64,000 nucleotides of DNA from Cymbomonas tetramitiformis (Eukaryota; Chlorophyta; Pyramimonadophyceae; Pyramimonadales; Pyramimonadaceae), in the NCBI GenBank assembly GCA_001247695.2, contig LGRX02027918.1, positions 36,694-100,693 on the forward strand, in the 5' to 3' direction. The translations under genes were made by a program, and so were the position numbers. Positions 44,083 through 54,138 of this stretch are shown here, piece by piece. Every line of letters starts with the position of its first letter. Within the stretch, counting starts at the first letter, position 1. The notes under the pieces are model-generated. The model worked only from the letters and a program-made list of their open reading frames with translations. It did no database searches and was not told the DNA's origin.

Positions 44083-44709
44083 TGCGTTAGTGTTAGATCG
44101 TTGCATAACCCGAACAAAGTTTACGCTGAAGAGTTCAAGGCCAAAGGTGGTCTGCGTGGTTGGCTTGGGTTGCTGCCCACATCAACAGATCAAGCCCCAA
44201 CCATTGTTGCATCCGAGCGGTGTGATCCGCAGGTGAACTGACCAACACTATTTGTAACACGTTTTAACCTTATCACTACTTGCGTTCACATATGGCATAG
44301 CCAAAAAAATATCAGTGTCGTGTGTTGCAGGGTTCATATGGCGCAACCTATGGAACTACTCCACGGTCGACCCAAGAGCCAGCTTCTGTAGTCCCTAAAA
44401 AGGTCAGCAACTCATGATTACTTGTTGCTAAATATATCAACACATTTCTAGTTCTATGCCTCACAACATTCACCATTACGTGTATGCCCTTTGTGATGCA
44501 GAGTTCACTGCAACTGGCGCCGTCGGCGACCCCTGTATCTCAGGTTTTTGAGATCTCAGCACCCAAAGCTACTCTTGACCCACCACTAAAGGTGAGCGCT
44601 CCTTATAGGCATCACACCGCATAGGTATACATATATGCATAAGCACATGCATTAGCACGCACGTTTGTGCTCACCGCAGCATCTGTGCATCTCGCACAGC
44701 ATGTCTCAG
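44083..44709 (+). CDS. Spliced gene fragment of unknown function, three to four exons
   Basis: Exons in matching phase: 44083-44232 (50 codons, after a pyrimidine tract and TAG, donor CAG|GTGAAC), 44331-44402 (24 codons, GTTGCAG| to AAG|GTCAGC), 44502-44592 (GATGCAG| to AAAG|GTGAGC), and possibly 44681-44709 (CCGCAG| to CAG|GTGATA). The first exon reads HNPNKVYAEEFKAKGGLRGW; later ones are Ser/Pro/Thr-rich (PVSQVFEISAPKATLDP). Three consecutive, phase-compatible exons with good splice sites are unlikely by chance. The start and end of the gene are not identified and no domain is recognised. The fourth exon would lie inside a repeat also present at 45463. Confidence 0.45.
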
Positions 44710-44825
44710 GTGATAGGGGCGGCAGCCTGACCGGTTTGCCACCGGTCAGCTCAAGTTCAATCCCTGACCGCCTCGAGGCGGGCGCACACTGGGCAGTGCC
44801 CAGCCGAGTGTGCGCCCAAAGCCAT
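44681..44825 (+). repeat. Copy 1 of a repeat with tRNA-like hairpins
   Basis: Shares CAGGTGATAGGGGCGGCAGC and the following about 110 bases with 45463-45610. It includes the hairpin CTGACCGG-TTTGCCA-CCGGTCAG and a B-box-like GTTCAATCC, suggesting a tRNA-related SINE distinct from the one at 44970. Confidence 0.6.
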
Positions 44826-44969
44826 ATTCATAATATCCCACCACACAAGCATACACACATAATGCAAGAGCGCGTCATACCATCGATGGTGAAGTCGATG
44901 CCGCACACGTCACCGCGTCATTCGATTCCGTGGACAGTGTACAAGAATGCCACTGCATACGCTTCAGAG

Positions 44970-45076
44970 CATCAAGTTGCTCTTGTAGCTCAGTGGCATA
45001 GAGCGGTCGCACTAGTGAGCGATACGCCGCAGGTTCAAATCCTGCCGGGGGCATTTCCCCCTGGCATTTGAAAGGA
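44970..45076 (+). repeat. tRNA-derived SINE copy (tRNA-like head 44979-45053)
   Basis: A-box TAGCTCAGTGG matches the Pol III consensus, and B-box GGTTCAAATCC sits in a perfect T-arm (GCAGG-loop-CCTGC). The acceptor stem GCTCTTG/CGGGGGC closes with G-U pairs. The anticodon arm (GTCGC...GCGAT) has an 8-base loop, which argues for a tRNA-derived element, not a working tRNA. Flanks CATCAAGTTG and GGCATTTGAAAGGATCA are shared with the 43048 copy. Confidence 0.65.
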
Positions 45077-45149
45077 TCAACCTGACTTGTACAGTGGATT
45101 CGTCACTACCATTTATAGAATCTATCGACCAGCGTAAATCGTCATTGTA

Positions 45150-45385
45150 GTCTTGCATGCCACGCCCGCGCCAGGTAAAGCGTCGCGTATGTATGCCGGT
45201 GGTATTTAATTACTCTCTGGCTTACTACAAAGCGACTGGCATGCACCAAGCAACAGCTAGTATGCCGGTGGTATCGCCCGGTGTGCATGTAAGTCGCGGT
45301 CCGTGTTCACTATTGGATGCCTCTGTTGCTTGGTGCTTGCCAATCGCTTTGTGGTGAGCCAGAGTGTAATTAAATAAGCATACAC
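45150..45385. repeat. Fourth copy of the dispersed repeat, with long terminal inverted repeats
   Basis: Within it TAATTACTCTCTGGCTTACT...AAAGCGA-TGGCA-GCACCAAGCAACAG (45212-45262) is repeated inverted as CTGTTGCTTGGTGC...TCGCTTTGTGGTGAGCCAGAGTGTAATTA (45330-45375). This makes it a hairpin-forming MITE-like unit. The other copies at 40.7, 41.0 and 42.4 kb keep mainly the right arm. Confidence 0.6.
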
Positions 45386-45462
45386 ACAAACACACACATT
45401 GTGCTCACTGCAGCATTTCGCACAATCATACGCATACACGTACACTTTGTTTCCGTTGCAGC

Positions 45463-45610
45463 ATCTCGCACAGCACGTCTCAGGTGATAGGGGCGGCAGC
45501 CTGACCGGTTTCACCGCCGGTCAGCTCAGGTTGAACCCCTGACCGCCTCGAGGCGGGCGCACACTCGGCTGGGCAGTGGACAATGCCCAGCTGATAGTGC
45601 GCCTGAGGCG
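45463..45610 (+). repeat. Copy 2 of the repeat with tRNA-like hairpins
   Basis: Close copy of 44681-44825. Here the T-arm-like hairpin is perfect (TCAGG-TTGAACC-CCTGA) and the anticodon-like stem is CTGACCGG/CCGGTCAG. Confidence 0.6.
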
Positions 45611-45719
45611 CGCGCAAAGTTTTGCAGCGCTTGAGTATAAACATTAGCATACGCATAAGCACACGCATAAGCATACACAAAATGCCCACGTATCACACGT
45701 AAGCATATCACTACATCAG

Positions 45720-46025
45720 TACTGCCCTGCACTGCACTGCATTAGCATATCCCCAAACCACCGCATCAGCATATCACTCAAGCACTGCGTCACCACATCA
45801 CATGCCCACTGCATCAACATCAGCACATCACACAAGCACTGCATCAACATATCACACGAGCACTACATCAGCACATCATACGAACATGGCATGAGCATAT
45901 CCCATGACCACTGCATTAGCACGAGCGTTGCATCCGCATATCACAGGATCACTGCATTAGCATCTCACTCAAGCATTGCATCAACATCTCACGCATGCAC
46001 TGCATCAGCACATCACACAAGCACC
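45720..46025. repeat. Degenerate tandem repeat around GCACTGCATCA-CATATCAC
   Basis: Irregular units of roughly 25-35 bp with the words CACTGCATCA(G/A)CA and CATATCAC/CACATCAC. A stop-free plus-strand stretch follows to TAG at 46307-46309 (phrase WFLSALPEKWFLLDLGAPTS). It looks protein-like but matches no family I know and has no clear start. Confidence 0.5.
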
Positions 46026-46309
46026 GTATATATGATTGGTTTCTGTCTGCACTTCCTGAAAAGTGGTTTTTGCTCGATTTGGGTGCCCCAACATCCGAAT
46101 CAGCTCAATCCGATGTGATAGATCGATTTCGGGTACATCACAACTTATGGGAGGCTATCAACCTCGCACCGGATACGGCCACATGTGCTCAAACCCCCAA
46201 GTCCCGCCGGATTACGCCCCCCCGGACCGGAAACCACCTCTACAATGTTCCTACCGTACACAGGCCAAGGGTACAGACAACATCGCCTGAAGTTATTCGA
46301 GGATTGTAG

Positions 46310-49300
46310 CAGCATTTTTATATTGGTGGCATATCATGACTAGTGTGACTAGTGTAGACGCATTGCGCATTTCAGGGATCAAATTGACCCCGATATGCAA
46401 AAGTTATGGCCGATACCACTCCGTTACTACCCATCCTTAAGCAATAACTTGATTCACATATTACGTATACGCCCCTTACCAAGACCTTGATATACGCAAA
46501 AAGAACATGTAGGCCCAAACGTGAAGCAGACTCTTGCGATGACATTGAACATACTTTGTAATTCAAATGGTGACATGCATTTTAGGGCAGCAACAGTCGT
46601 CTGAAGGGTAGCCTGGATAAACGACGAAAAGTATTGTCGAGTACGTAGGACGCACAACAATGCTGGCTTAAGGATGCAAGGGATGTATGGTAGAGCTATA
46701 TGATAGAGCTATCGCGTTCAGGTGTGGCGTTTTCCTAACGAATCCTCGTACGGTTCACATAATGGCTAAGTAAAACGGGATGCGCACTTCATGCATCGTT
46801 GCATGGTGCATGGTGTTGCCTCACCTTCTGTGCAGCTCATTTGCATACACGACTTCCTCCAATGTGATGCCAGTATTAGCTGTTACAGCACCGATCGACG
46901 ATGCGAGCTTGATCGTGGATGATACTATGATCACGGTCCCCAGAAAGGACTGCAACCGCCTCAATGTTCTCGACGGTCCGCTCCAGATCAGCCGAGAGTG
47001 AAGTTTTGTCCCAGGACTGTGTCCCATCGATATCGTGCTGTGAAGGATATAGCTTGCCGCCGATTGCATACGAGCATGCATTACATTCGTAGTGGTCGAT
47101 AAAATGTGCCTTCTATGGCCACGAAAGTGATGAACTAGTTGGTGACGAAATTGGCACAATTGTTGCGATTATAACCACTGCGATGCTTGTATTAGTTGAC
47201 AATGAGCAAATCAATGGATGCTAATCAAAATTGGCACGGCATCATAACAGCATGCATATTCTTCCCGGTGCGTTCTTGGGATGATCGTATTCGTTAAAGA
47301 AGGCGGATTTTGCCCCAGAACCAGCCACAGTATTAGACGCTGTACAATATATACATACAGTGGTGTATTATAATTTGTTTGAGTAACAAGTGTGGAATTG
47401 AAGCACGTGCGCTGAATGATGGATACATTGTTCATTAATGAGTGATGGTCAAATCAATCGAATGATGATGCAAATCATAACACACGAACATTTCGATGAG
47501 CCGGCAATAGTTCTGAATATGGGATAATGCCACCTATCACATCAGAACTTCCGAATGCATGCACGTTTGCGCGTACCGCATTCTTTGAGTGCGATTGATC
47601 GCGTGCGCCGCATCGTGTCGCAATAAGTGGGGATACTGCGTAGTGGCCACGATGCCGCGAATACTTTTCAGTCACGTTATAGCGCTGCGTGAAAATGTGA
47701 GATCGCGCACGTGTGTCTATCTATCTGAGCCACCTTCCACGCAATTTTTGTATGCGCGTGTACATCTCATTACACGCGCACATTCACAACCAGTATACGT
47801 CAAACTGGAGGCTGCAGTAGCTGCACTCGGCATCTGTGGAACCACTCGGTAGTATTGATGATCAACCATGTGCCGGAGCCAAGGATGTGGTCTGAGAATT
47901 TTGATAGTATATATAATATATCGCTATGCGGTAGCCGATATGCGCGTGACCCAGATGTACGAGATGCGTATACACATCATCAGTTTGACTGTCGAACCGT
48001 TGTTACCCGAAATCGTGATGGTGATAGTTGGCACTGCTGTGCCGTGAAAGATAACATTATGGTTCTCCTCCCGTGAAAGATGGCGAGAGGAGCCCCCGCG
48101 CACTACGGGAGGAATCGTACGAGCTTGCATGCAAGTTCAGTAATTGGTGAATAACGGAATCCTACGATATTGTATGATTAAGAGCACGTGCAAGACTCAG
48201 ATAGGCTGGGGGTTATGATGACCTATTTACAGCTTTTCCATATCACGCAGCTTTTGGGTCGGATCAGTGCGAGCGTTCCGCACGGGGTCGTTTTGGAAAC
48301 TACAACGAACATGCAGAGATGCCTTGACTATTTTCAGCACATTCAAAAATTGTGGAATGTGCTGTGAACCTCACGACGATCATTCGCAAATTCCCACAAA
48401 GTCCACAGCAAGCCCTGATTAGAATAAAATAATATGCAATCGGCATAATAATATGCAATCGGCATAATAATATGCAATCGGCATATGGTAATAAATCAAA
48501 ACACAATCAAAACACCATCAAGGCGAAGTATCATATGATGATGCAGGAGTAAGTTCCTGATTGGTCAGAAGGAACAGTGCCACGGCGACAAGGTTTAGGC
48601 GAGTCAAGGCTCAAGCGACAAAAAGGCCCGAAAACGAGACTTGACACGAGCAACATCTATTTATGTCCTTCGTAGACGCGCTGTTCTTATGGGAGCAGGA
48701 ACGCGCGACGACGAGGCGGTCATCCTCGGTTTGCGGATTGAGAAATCAAAAAAGAAAACGCGGTACGACTGTGACACAGTGACCGTGTAAGTCATATATT
48801 ACGATATATTTTTCACATATATTACGACATAGCGATAGATCTATAACGTATCTTGCAGTATCTATATAGTGATACGTAGTAACATTAGTTCAAACAGTAA
48901 TATAAATGCAAAGTATACCACTACTAACGTTTCGACCAATGATGAATTTGCTGACGCAACTAATGTTTGCCTCCTTTCCGTCGTAATAATTAAATATCCA
49001 TTCCCCATCCGGTTGAAGACGTTCAGATACAATGGAAATGGATTTAGGCCATGTACGATTTTTTCACTGGGTTGGCGAGGTAGGCCTGTGGATTTCGAAT
49101 TTTGGCCGAACTGATTTGTGAAAAGCGTTATGGTCTAAGGACCACTATGGGTGCGCACCCAATATTTGGATTGACGATTACCAATATTTGAAATTTAACA
49201 TAAGTCATTCACCAGAACACCGTCGACACGCCGTATTGATGCGCTACGATCAACAGCTTAAAAGGCTTCAAAAAATTGTTTGTGGGCACCTTACGGACAG

Positions 49301-49787
49301 GGCGTTCAAGGCATCCGTTGGTATAAGGGCGGGCGAACATTGTTCCGGGGGCAATTCTGGACACCGTCTTGGTAGGCGGGGGGTTCAACCCCCTAGGCGT
49401 TAAAGCGTGTTGCTAGGGAGGGGGTATAACCCCCCTAGGATTTCCGAAAAACACACACTTAAGGGAACTCTTAGGGGGGGTAAATTGCTAGGGGGGTGGG
49501 TTAGCCCCCCTAGACGTTAAGATGTGCTGCTAGGGGGGGGGCAAAATCCTTGTCCGGTGGGGCCCTCTCCCCCAAAGCAATGTTCGCCCCCCCTAAATTG
49601 AAATCGAGAATTTTCGGGTTTACTGATACACCTTTAAGAACCTTCATAATAACCATATTTATAAATATCATTCAAAACCTTACTGGCTCAGGGAGTCCGT
49701 TGCAACCCCTCGATGAACACGGCCATAATGCGCACGATTTTTGTTAAAGTGATTTGAGCATGTACCATCGGGGCTGTCACGCCCGAT
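46310..49787. other. No gene recognised
   Basis: AT-rich with scattered short open stretches. 48425-48486 has three copies of ATAATATGCAATCGGC. 49375-49600 has four G-runs of six to nine bases, each next to CTAGG words (TTGCTAGGGGGG, CCCCCCTAG), so it is self-complementary and G-quadruplex-prone. Confidence 0.4.
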
Positions 49788-51026
49788 GTGACAACGCCAC
49801 AATCTCAGCCGCGGAGTACCAGCGATCGGCAGCCCCCGCCAGATCCAGACCCTCCGTCCCGCAGAGACGCACCCGAGCAGGAACGTGGACCCTCGCCCCG
49901 CAGAGACGCGCCCGAGCAGGAACGTGGACCCCCACTACGGTCAGAGACCGATCCAGCACGATTGGAGCAGACCCGGCTGAAGAAGCTGGAGGCAGAGGAC
50001 AGACTCCTGAGTACCTTACGGAAGCTAAGGGAGCGCATCACTACGTACACGTGTCCTCTAGACCAGACAACGGGTGAGAAGTCATCTGGTCATCTGTTGC
50101 AGCCGCTAAAGCTTTTGATGAGGGAGCTGCAAGATTACTTCAAGGAGCCGCAGGTGAAGAGGGCGCTGGCTGCGAAGAAGATGGGCGAGGACGACGAGGG
50201 GAGTGAAGCCACGGTCACCACTGTCTCTGAAGAATTGCGTTTGATCATCAGAGATAGGGTGGAAGGATCAGTCCAGGGGTTACTAAGCCAGAAGGTTCTG
50301 ACCGGTCAGATGAATACGCTGGACGATCTGATCGGTACCCTCGCTCGATCTTGCATCAGCGACGCTCACCTTAGCATTCTGCCCAGCATGTTGTCACGGT
50401 CTCGGCAGGCCTCTGGCAGGAACGCAGGGAGGAACGCGCGAACCTTCCACCACTCCCTGATGGAAGCCTTTGAGCTGCTGGAGTCCCTGCACAAACACGG
50501 GGTCACTGGGCCAGTTAGCCGAGCCTCTCTACCCGGCATCTTCCTCAGCGGTCTGACACCTGAGCTGCATGCGAGAGTGCACAAGGAGCTGCTAGGCAAA
50601 GTGGACTTCCATCAGGCGACAGGACCAGCTGGGTGGGTAGCGGAGCTGCTTCGCAAATATGTGGAGCAGGCAACACTGGAGGAGCGTCGGGACCCGACAG
50701 GACTGAAGGCAACCAGGGACCAGTCCCCCTTTCCAATGGCTGCGCTGTTTGAGTGCCTGGACGAGCACATGGAGCAGTGTTACGCCCTGCCGACAGTACC
50801 AGCAGAGGTGGAAGGCAGGCAGCTACCTGGATCGTCCACCTATACTGGCTGTAGGAAGTGCAAGTCCAAGGAGCACCTAGCAAAGGACTGCCCGCAGCAG
50901 CACGACCAGCAGAAGAAGGTTGCGTGGGTGAAGTGCATTTGGGAAGAAGCTTTCGAGACCCTCGAGAACGCAGATGCAAGCGTCCGAGGAGCTTATGGGG
51001 GACACGTTAGCAGTCATCGCGCATGA
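49788..51026 (+). CDS. Gag of the plus-strand Gypsy-like element
   Basis: 412 codons, open from a GTG; no convincing ATG near the left end, so the 5' part may be incomplete. The N-terminus has a duplicated RRDAPEQERGP phrase, then an Arg/Lys/Leu helical region and a capsid-like helical middle. One CCHC knuckle, CRKCKSKEHLAKDC, sits near residue 360. It ends at TGA 51024-51026. The gag-like coding potential then continues in other frames to 51984, so frameshifts have occurred. Confidence 0.75.
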   Translation: MTTPQSQPRSTSDRQPPPDPDPPSRRDAPEQERGPSPRRDAPEQERGPPLRSETDPARLEQTRLKKLEAEDRLLSTLRKLRERITTYTCPLDQTTGEKSSGHLLQPLKLLMRELQDYFKEPQVKRALAAKKMGEDDEGSEATVTTVSEELRLIIRDRVEGSVQGLLSQKVLTGQMNTLDDLIGTLARSCISDAHLSILPSMLSRSRQASGRNAGRNARTFHHSLMEAFELLESLHKHGVTGPVSRASLPGIFLSGLTPELHARVHKELLGKVDFHQATGPAGWVAELLRKYVEQATLEERRDPTGLKATRDQSPFPMAALFECLDEHMEQCYALPTVPAEVEGRQLPGSSTYTGCRKCKSKEHLAKDCPQQHDQQKKVAWVKCIWEEAFETLENADASVRGAYGGHVSSHRA

Positions 51027-51158
51027 GAGGGGTTCAGATTTTGGCGAGGGAGAGGCCGCGGGGGCCGGTTCCTCTCCCGGTCGCAAGGCATAGGTCCCGG
51101 AGCCAGCAGGGGGAGCACTCCGCCCCTTGCTGAGGCTGACAGGAGCGGGACCAGACCC

Positions 51159-51984
51159 GTGGAGGAGAGGTCTGCGAGGGGACGGCACAGCCAGCCCTAC
51201 CGGTGGAACAACCACTTCAGGGAAGATCACCGGATGAGGTATGGTCCGGGACCGGCCCAGAAGGCGACTGAGAAGATGAAGCGAGCGGTGAGGTGGCTGA
51301 AGAGATCCCATCCGGTCACGGTGGTGGCTCCGAGCGAGGCTGAACCAGAAGTACCACCAGCACAAGCATCCACCCCTACAGACAGAGGTACAGATCAGAT
51401 TCCCCCTGTTTGGGCGAGGGAGCCAGGGACACCCTTGTATCAAAGGTGTGTACCAACGTGCGTTGCAGCCATCAGCAGGCGCTAGACGGGTAAGGTTCAG
51501 AGAGGAGGCGACGCCCCGGCAACTCTTCGGACGCGCGCTGAGACGACGACTAGACCGCGCCAAACCGCCGCCACTGTCGCGAGCACAACAGCAAGTGCAA
51601 CGTGACAGACCAGCAGCGTGGGAAGCAGCCAGGACACTGACGCGCAGGCGGCAGGAGGCAGAGGTGCATCAGCACAGGGTCAGGAGTGCTATGGTACGGG
51701 TGAAGGGCCGCATAGAGCACCTGAGGAAGATGGTGAAGGCGAGCAGGGAAACGGCAGCCGCCAGGCCAGCACCCTGGCCAGATGACCCAGTGCCGGAAGA
51801 CTCCATCACCAGATCTGCCCGCTGGACTGCCCTGATAGCGGAGGCCGGCACTTACCACCTACCTGACGACAACTCCGACGAAGAACTGAACCCGCAGGAA
51901 GTGGAGCCAGGTTTGCACAAACTGGCCAGCATCAGGCCTGATATAGGCGTAGACGCGGGGGCGGGACGCTGGGGAGAATGCTAG
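51159..51984 (+). pseudogene. Gag-to-protease linker region, frameshifted
   Basis: Two overlapping open stretches in different frames (51159-51485 and 51448-51984), both Arg/Pro/Ala-rich. The second contains a basic helical part (RRRQEAEVHQHRVRSAMVRV) and ends with a TAG that overlaps the ATG at 51978 of the protease ORF. It is probably the C-terminal Gag or spacer of one polyprotein. Confidence 0.5.
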
Positions 51985-52784
51985 CTGCCATGGACGCGTC
52001 AGGGCTCACACTCATGATTTTCTGGGCATGGATTGGTAAGGTGCGAGTGAAGGTTCTCATCGATACTGGGGCCTCCTCCAGTTTCACATCCCTAGAGACT
52101 GCGAAGAAGCTCAAGCTTCAACCATCAGTCCATGAGAAACCAATGCGAGTGCAGGTTGCAGATGGCACAGTCTACGACGCCAACTCTTGCATTCGACCCA
52201 AGCTCACGGCGGAGACGCGGAAAGGAAGTTATGCCAAGCAGGTGACTCTGCGAGTGATGCCCTTATCCTTGGGTGTGGACGTGGTGCTGGGGGGTGACTG
52301 GTTACGAGCACAGCGGCGGATCACCTTTGACTATGCACAGTATGGGAGTGTGCGGTTTGGCCATGGGTCACAGAAGGTAGTCATTGCGGGGTGCAATCCG
52401 GGGTCCTCGAACTCGGAGAGGGGCCAGGCTATGGGCCTAGTGGAGGCTCAGCTAATCAGCACCAAGCAAGCTAGGAAGGACTTGCGAGCACTGAAGAACA
52501 GCGGGCAGGAGGCCTACATCATGTACTTGGCGCCTGACGGGACCTTCAAGACGGAAGCCTCCGACGACCCCAACTCTCCTTTGGAAGCAGCTGCTGCCTT
52601 GTCAGAGACCTCCTCCTCTTCATCATCGGAGTGTGACGTCGCCAGCCTGAGGGGGGGGAGGAGACCTCATGCGAGGAATACGGGGACAGCGATGGCACGG
52701 AAGCAAGCATGGCAACTCTGGCTTCGGACACTAGCTCCTCAGACTCGGAGGATCTCGACGCGGACGACGCAGCTCAGGAGCTAG
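51978..52784 (+). CDS. Retropepsin of the plus-strand Gypsy-like element
   Basis: Active site VLIDTGASSSF near residue 30, the flap region VQVADGTV, and the second hydrophobic-Gly motif DVVLGGDWL near 100, all standard for Ty3 proteases. A Ser/acidic tail follows. The frame changes near 52710-52784 and coding-like sequence continues to 53172. The enzyme would process the element's own polyprotein. Confidence 0.82.
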   Translation: MLAAMDASGLTLMIFWAWIGKVRVKVLIDTGASSSFTSLETAKKLKLQPSVHEKPMRVQVADGTVYDANSCIRPKLTAETRKGSYAKQVTLRVMPLSLGVDVVLGGDWLRAQRRITFDYAQYGSVRFGHGSQKVVIAGCNPGSSNSERGQAMGLVEAQLISTKQARKDLRALKNSGQEAYIMYLAPDGTFKTEASDDPNSPLEAAAALSETSSSSSSECDVASLRGGRRPHARNTGTAMARKQAWQLWLRTLAPQTRRISTRTTQLRS

Positions 52785-53171
52785 TCTGCGCGGTGCGCCC
52801 GGTAACGTGCCCCACTTCTGCCACTCCGGCAGTGCTGGACTGGGGACCATACCCCGTACGAGCTCGATGGGAGGCTTTTCAGATGTTGCCCCGAGAGCGC
52901 AGAGAAAACGCTGCGCACGATCACGCAGAAGGGTTGGAGCCTGATTGGGAGAGTAAGGCTCACCAACTGTGGAAGACAGCACAGGCGTTGCGGGAGCATA
53001 GCGGTGCTCCATCGAGGAGAAAAGAGCGTAGACGACGCGCGCCGGCAACTGCAGCTCCAGTGGTGACGGCGGCTGAGCAGGTGCGGAGCGGTGGTGAGGA
53101 CAACGAGGCCGAGCAGCAGAGCCGTGGTGAGGACGATGAGGCCGAGCAGCGGGGCAGCGGTGAAGCCAAGC

Positions 53172-54138
53172 TCATGAACTCCTCCATCATAGGCACTGGA
53201 ATAGTACGAACTGGCTGTGATGGTGGCTTATGCCCAGGTTCAATGTTGATGCGATGATATCCACCTTCAAACCGTTCTGGCCTATGGCCAGCTGGAAGAT
53301 CCTCCTGGAAAATATCTGAAAAGTCTTCTCTGACGCGATCACGTTCTGCTGTGACCTCTGGGTCTTCCATGGTAGTGTCTGAGTCAGTTGCTGTCATGAC
53401 CAATTCACCATCGACCTCTGAGAGAAAAAAGAGATAAGCTACGGCTTCTTCAGCCGACCCACTGGATCGTATACGTCGCAGGTGCTTTCTCATCGTGGTG
53501 GCACTGACCAATTCCATTTCAGGAAGGCCATCTGATTCTGGAGTCTCTTCAACTCTGGATAGAACTGTGCGAACACTGGAACCTGATGAGTGTGTCTTGG
53601 TGATCGTCATGTTCTTGGACTGAAAGTCAATATGTGGGTTCCTCCTCTCCAACCAATCCTGTCCCAGGATGACTGTGAAGGGTGTCATATCAATAACATA
53701 GAGATCTTCTGAATCCTTATACTTACCCAGCGTAAATGTAGCATTGGGAAGGTAGGATGTACAGGGTAATTGGCTTCCTCCAGCCAACCCCACTGAGAAT
53801 GATGATGTGTCTGATGGTGATATACCAAGCTGAGAAGCAAATTGTCTGTCGATGAATGACGATGTAGCTCCAGGATCTATCAAAATATTAGTACTCTGTC
53901 CATATACTTTCCCCTTATACAACAACAGCTTCTTCTGTGATTTCAGCTGTGCTGTCTGTGATTTCATCTGTGCGATGTGATCTGAGGGAGTGTCCATCTG
54001 CTGGAACTGTAGTGTCAGACTGGAAAGGACTTCTTCCGAGATACTCTCAACCCGGCCACTTGCTTCAGTGGCATGTTCAGGCTGATCTATCGGGGAGTCC
54101 TCATCACTGGTACCTGTGCAGTACCCGGAGACTTTCCC
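53172..54138 (-). CDS. Retropepsin and RT start of the minus-strand Gypsy
   Basis: Active site ILIDPGATSSFID (DPG instead of DTG/DSG), then DMTPFTVILGQDWL, then the connection to RT, EDLPAGHRPERFEG...INIEPGHKPPSQPVRTIP. It has no start codon of its own in the usual sense: the frame is open upstream to the slippery site at 54132-54138 in the -1 frame relative to gag. The 3' end is antisense sequence of the neighbouring element beyond the junction. Confidence 0.78.

Larger units (their letters stand above)
49788..53172 (+). mobile_element. Gypsy-like element (gag and protease), plus strand, cut before RT
   Basis: Gag with a zinc knuckle, a second gag-like segment in another frame, then a retropepsin. 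The coding region ends at about 53172, where it meets a different, minus-strand Gypsy element. RT, RNase H and integrase are absent. No LTR pair is recognised, although TGTCACGCCC at 49775 resembles a Gypsy LTR start. Confidence 0.7.

Noticed and set aside
44979..45053. Functional tRNA gene
   Set aside because: The anticodon loop is eight bases, the acceptor stem relies on G-U pairs, and a second copy with the same non-tRNA flanks exists, so a SINE is the better call.
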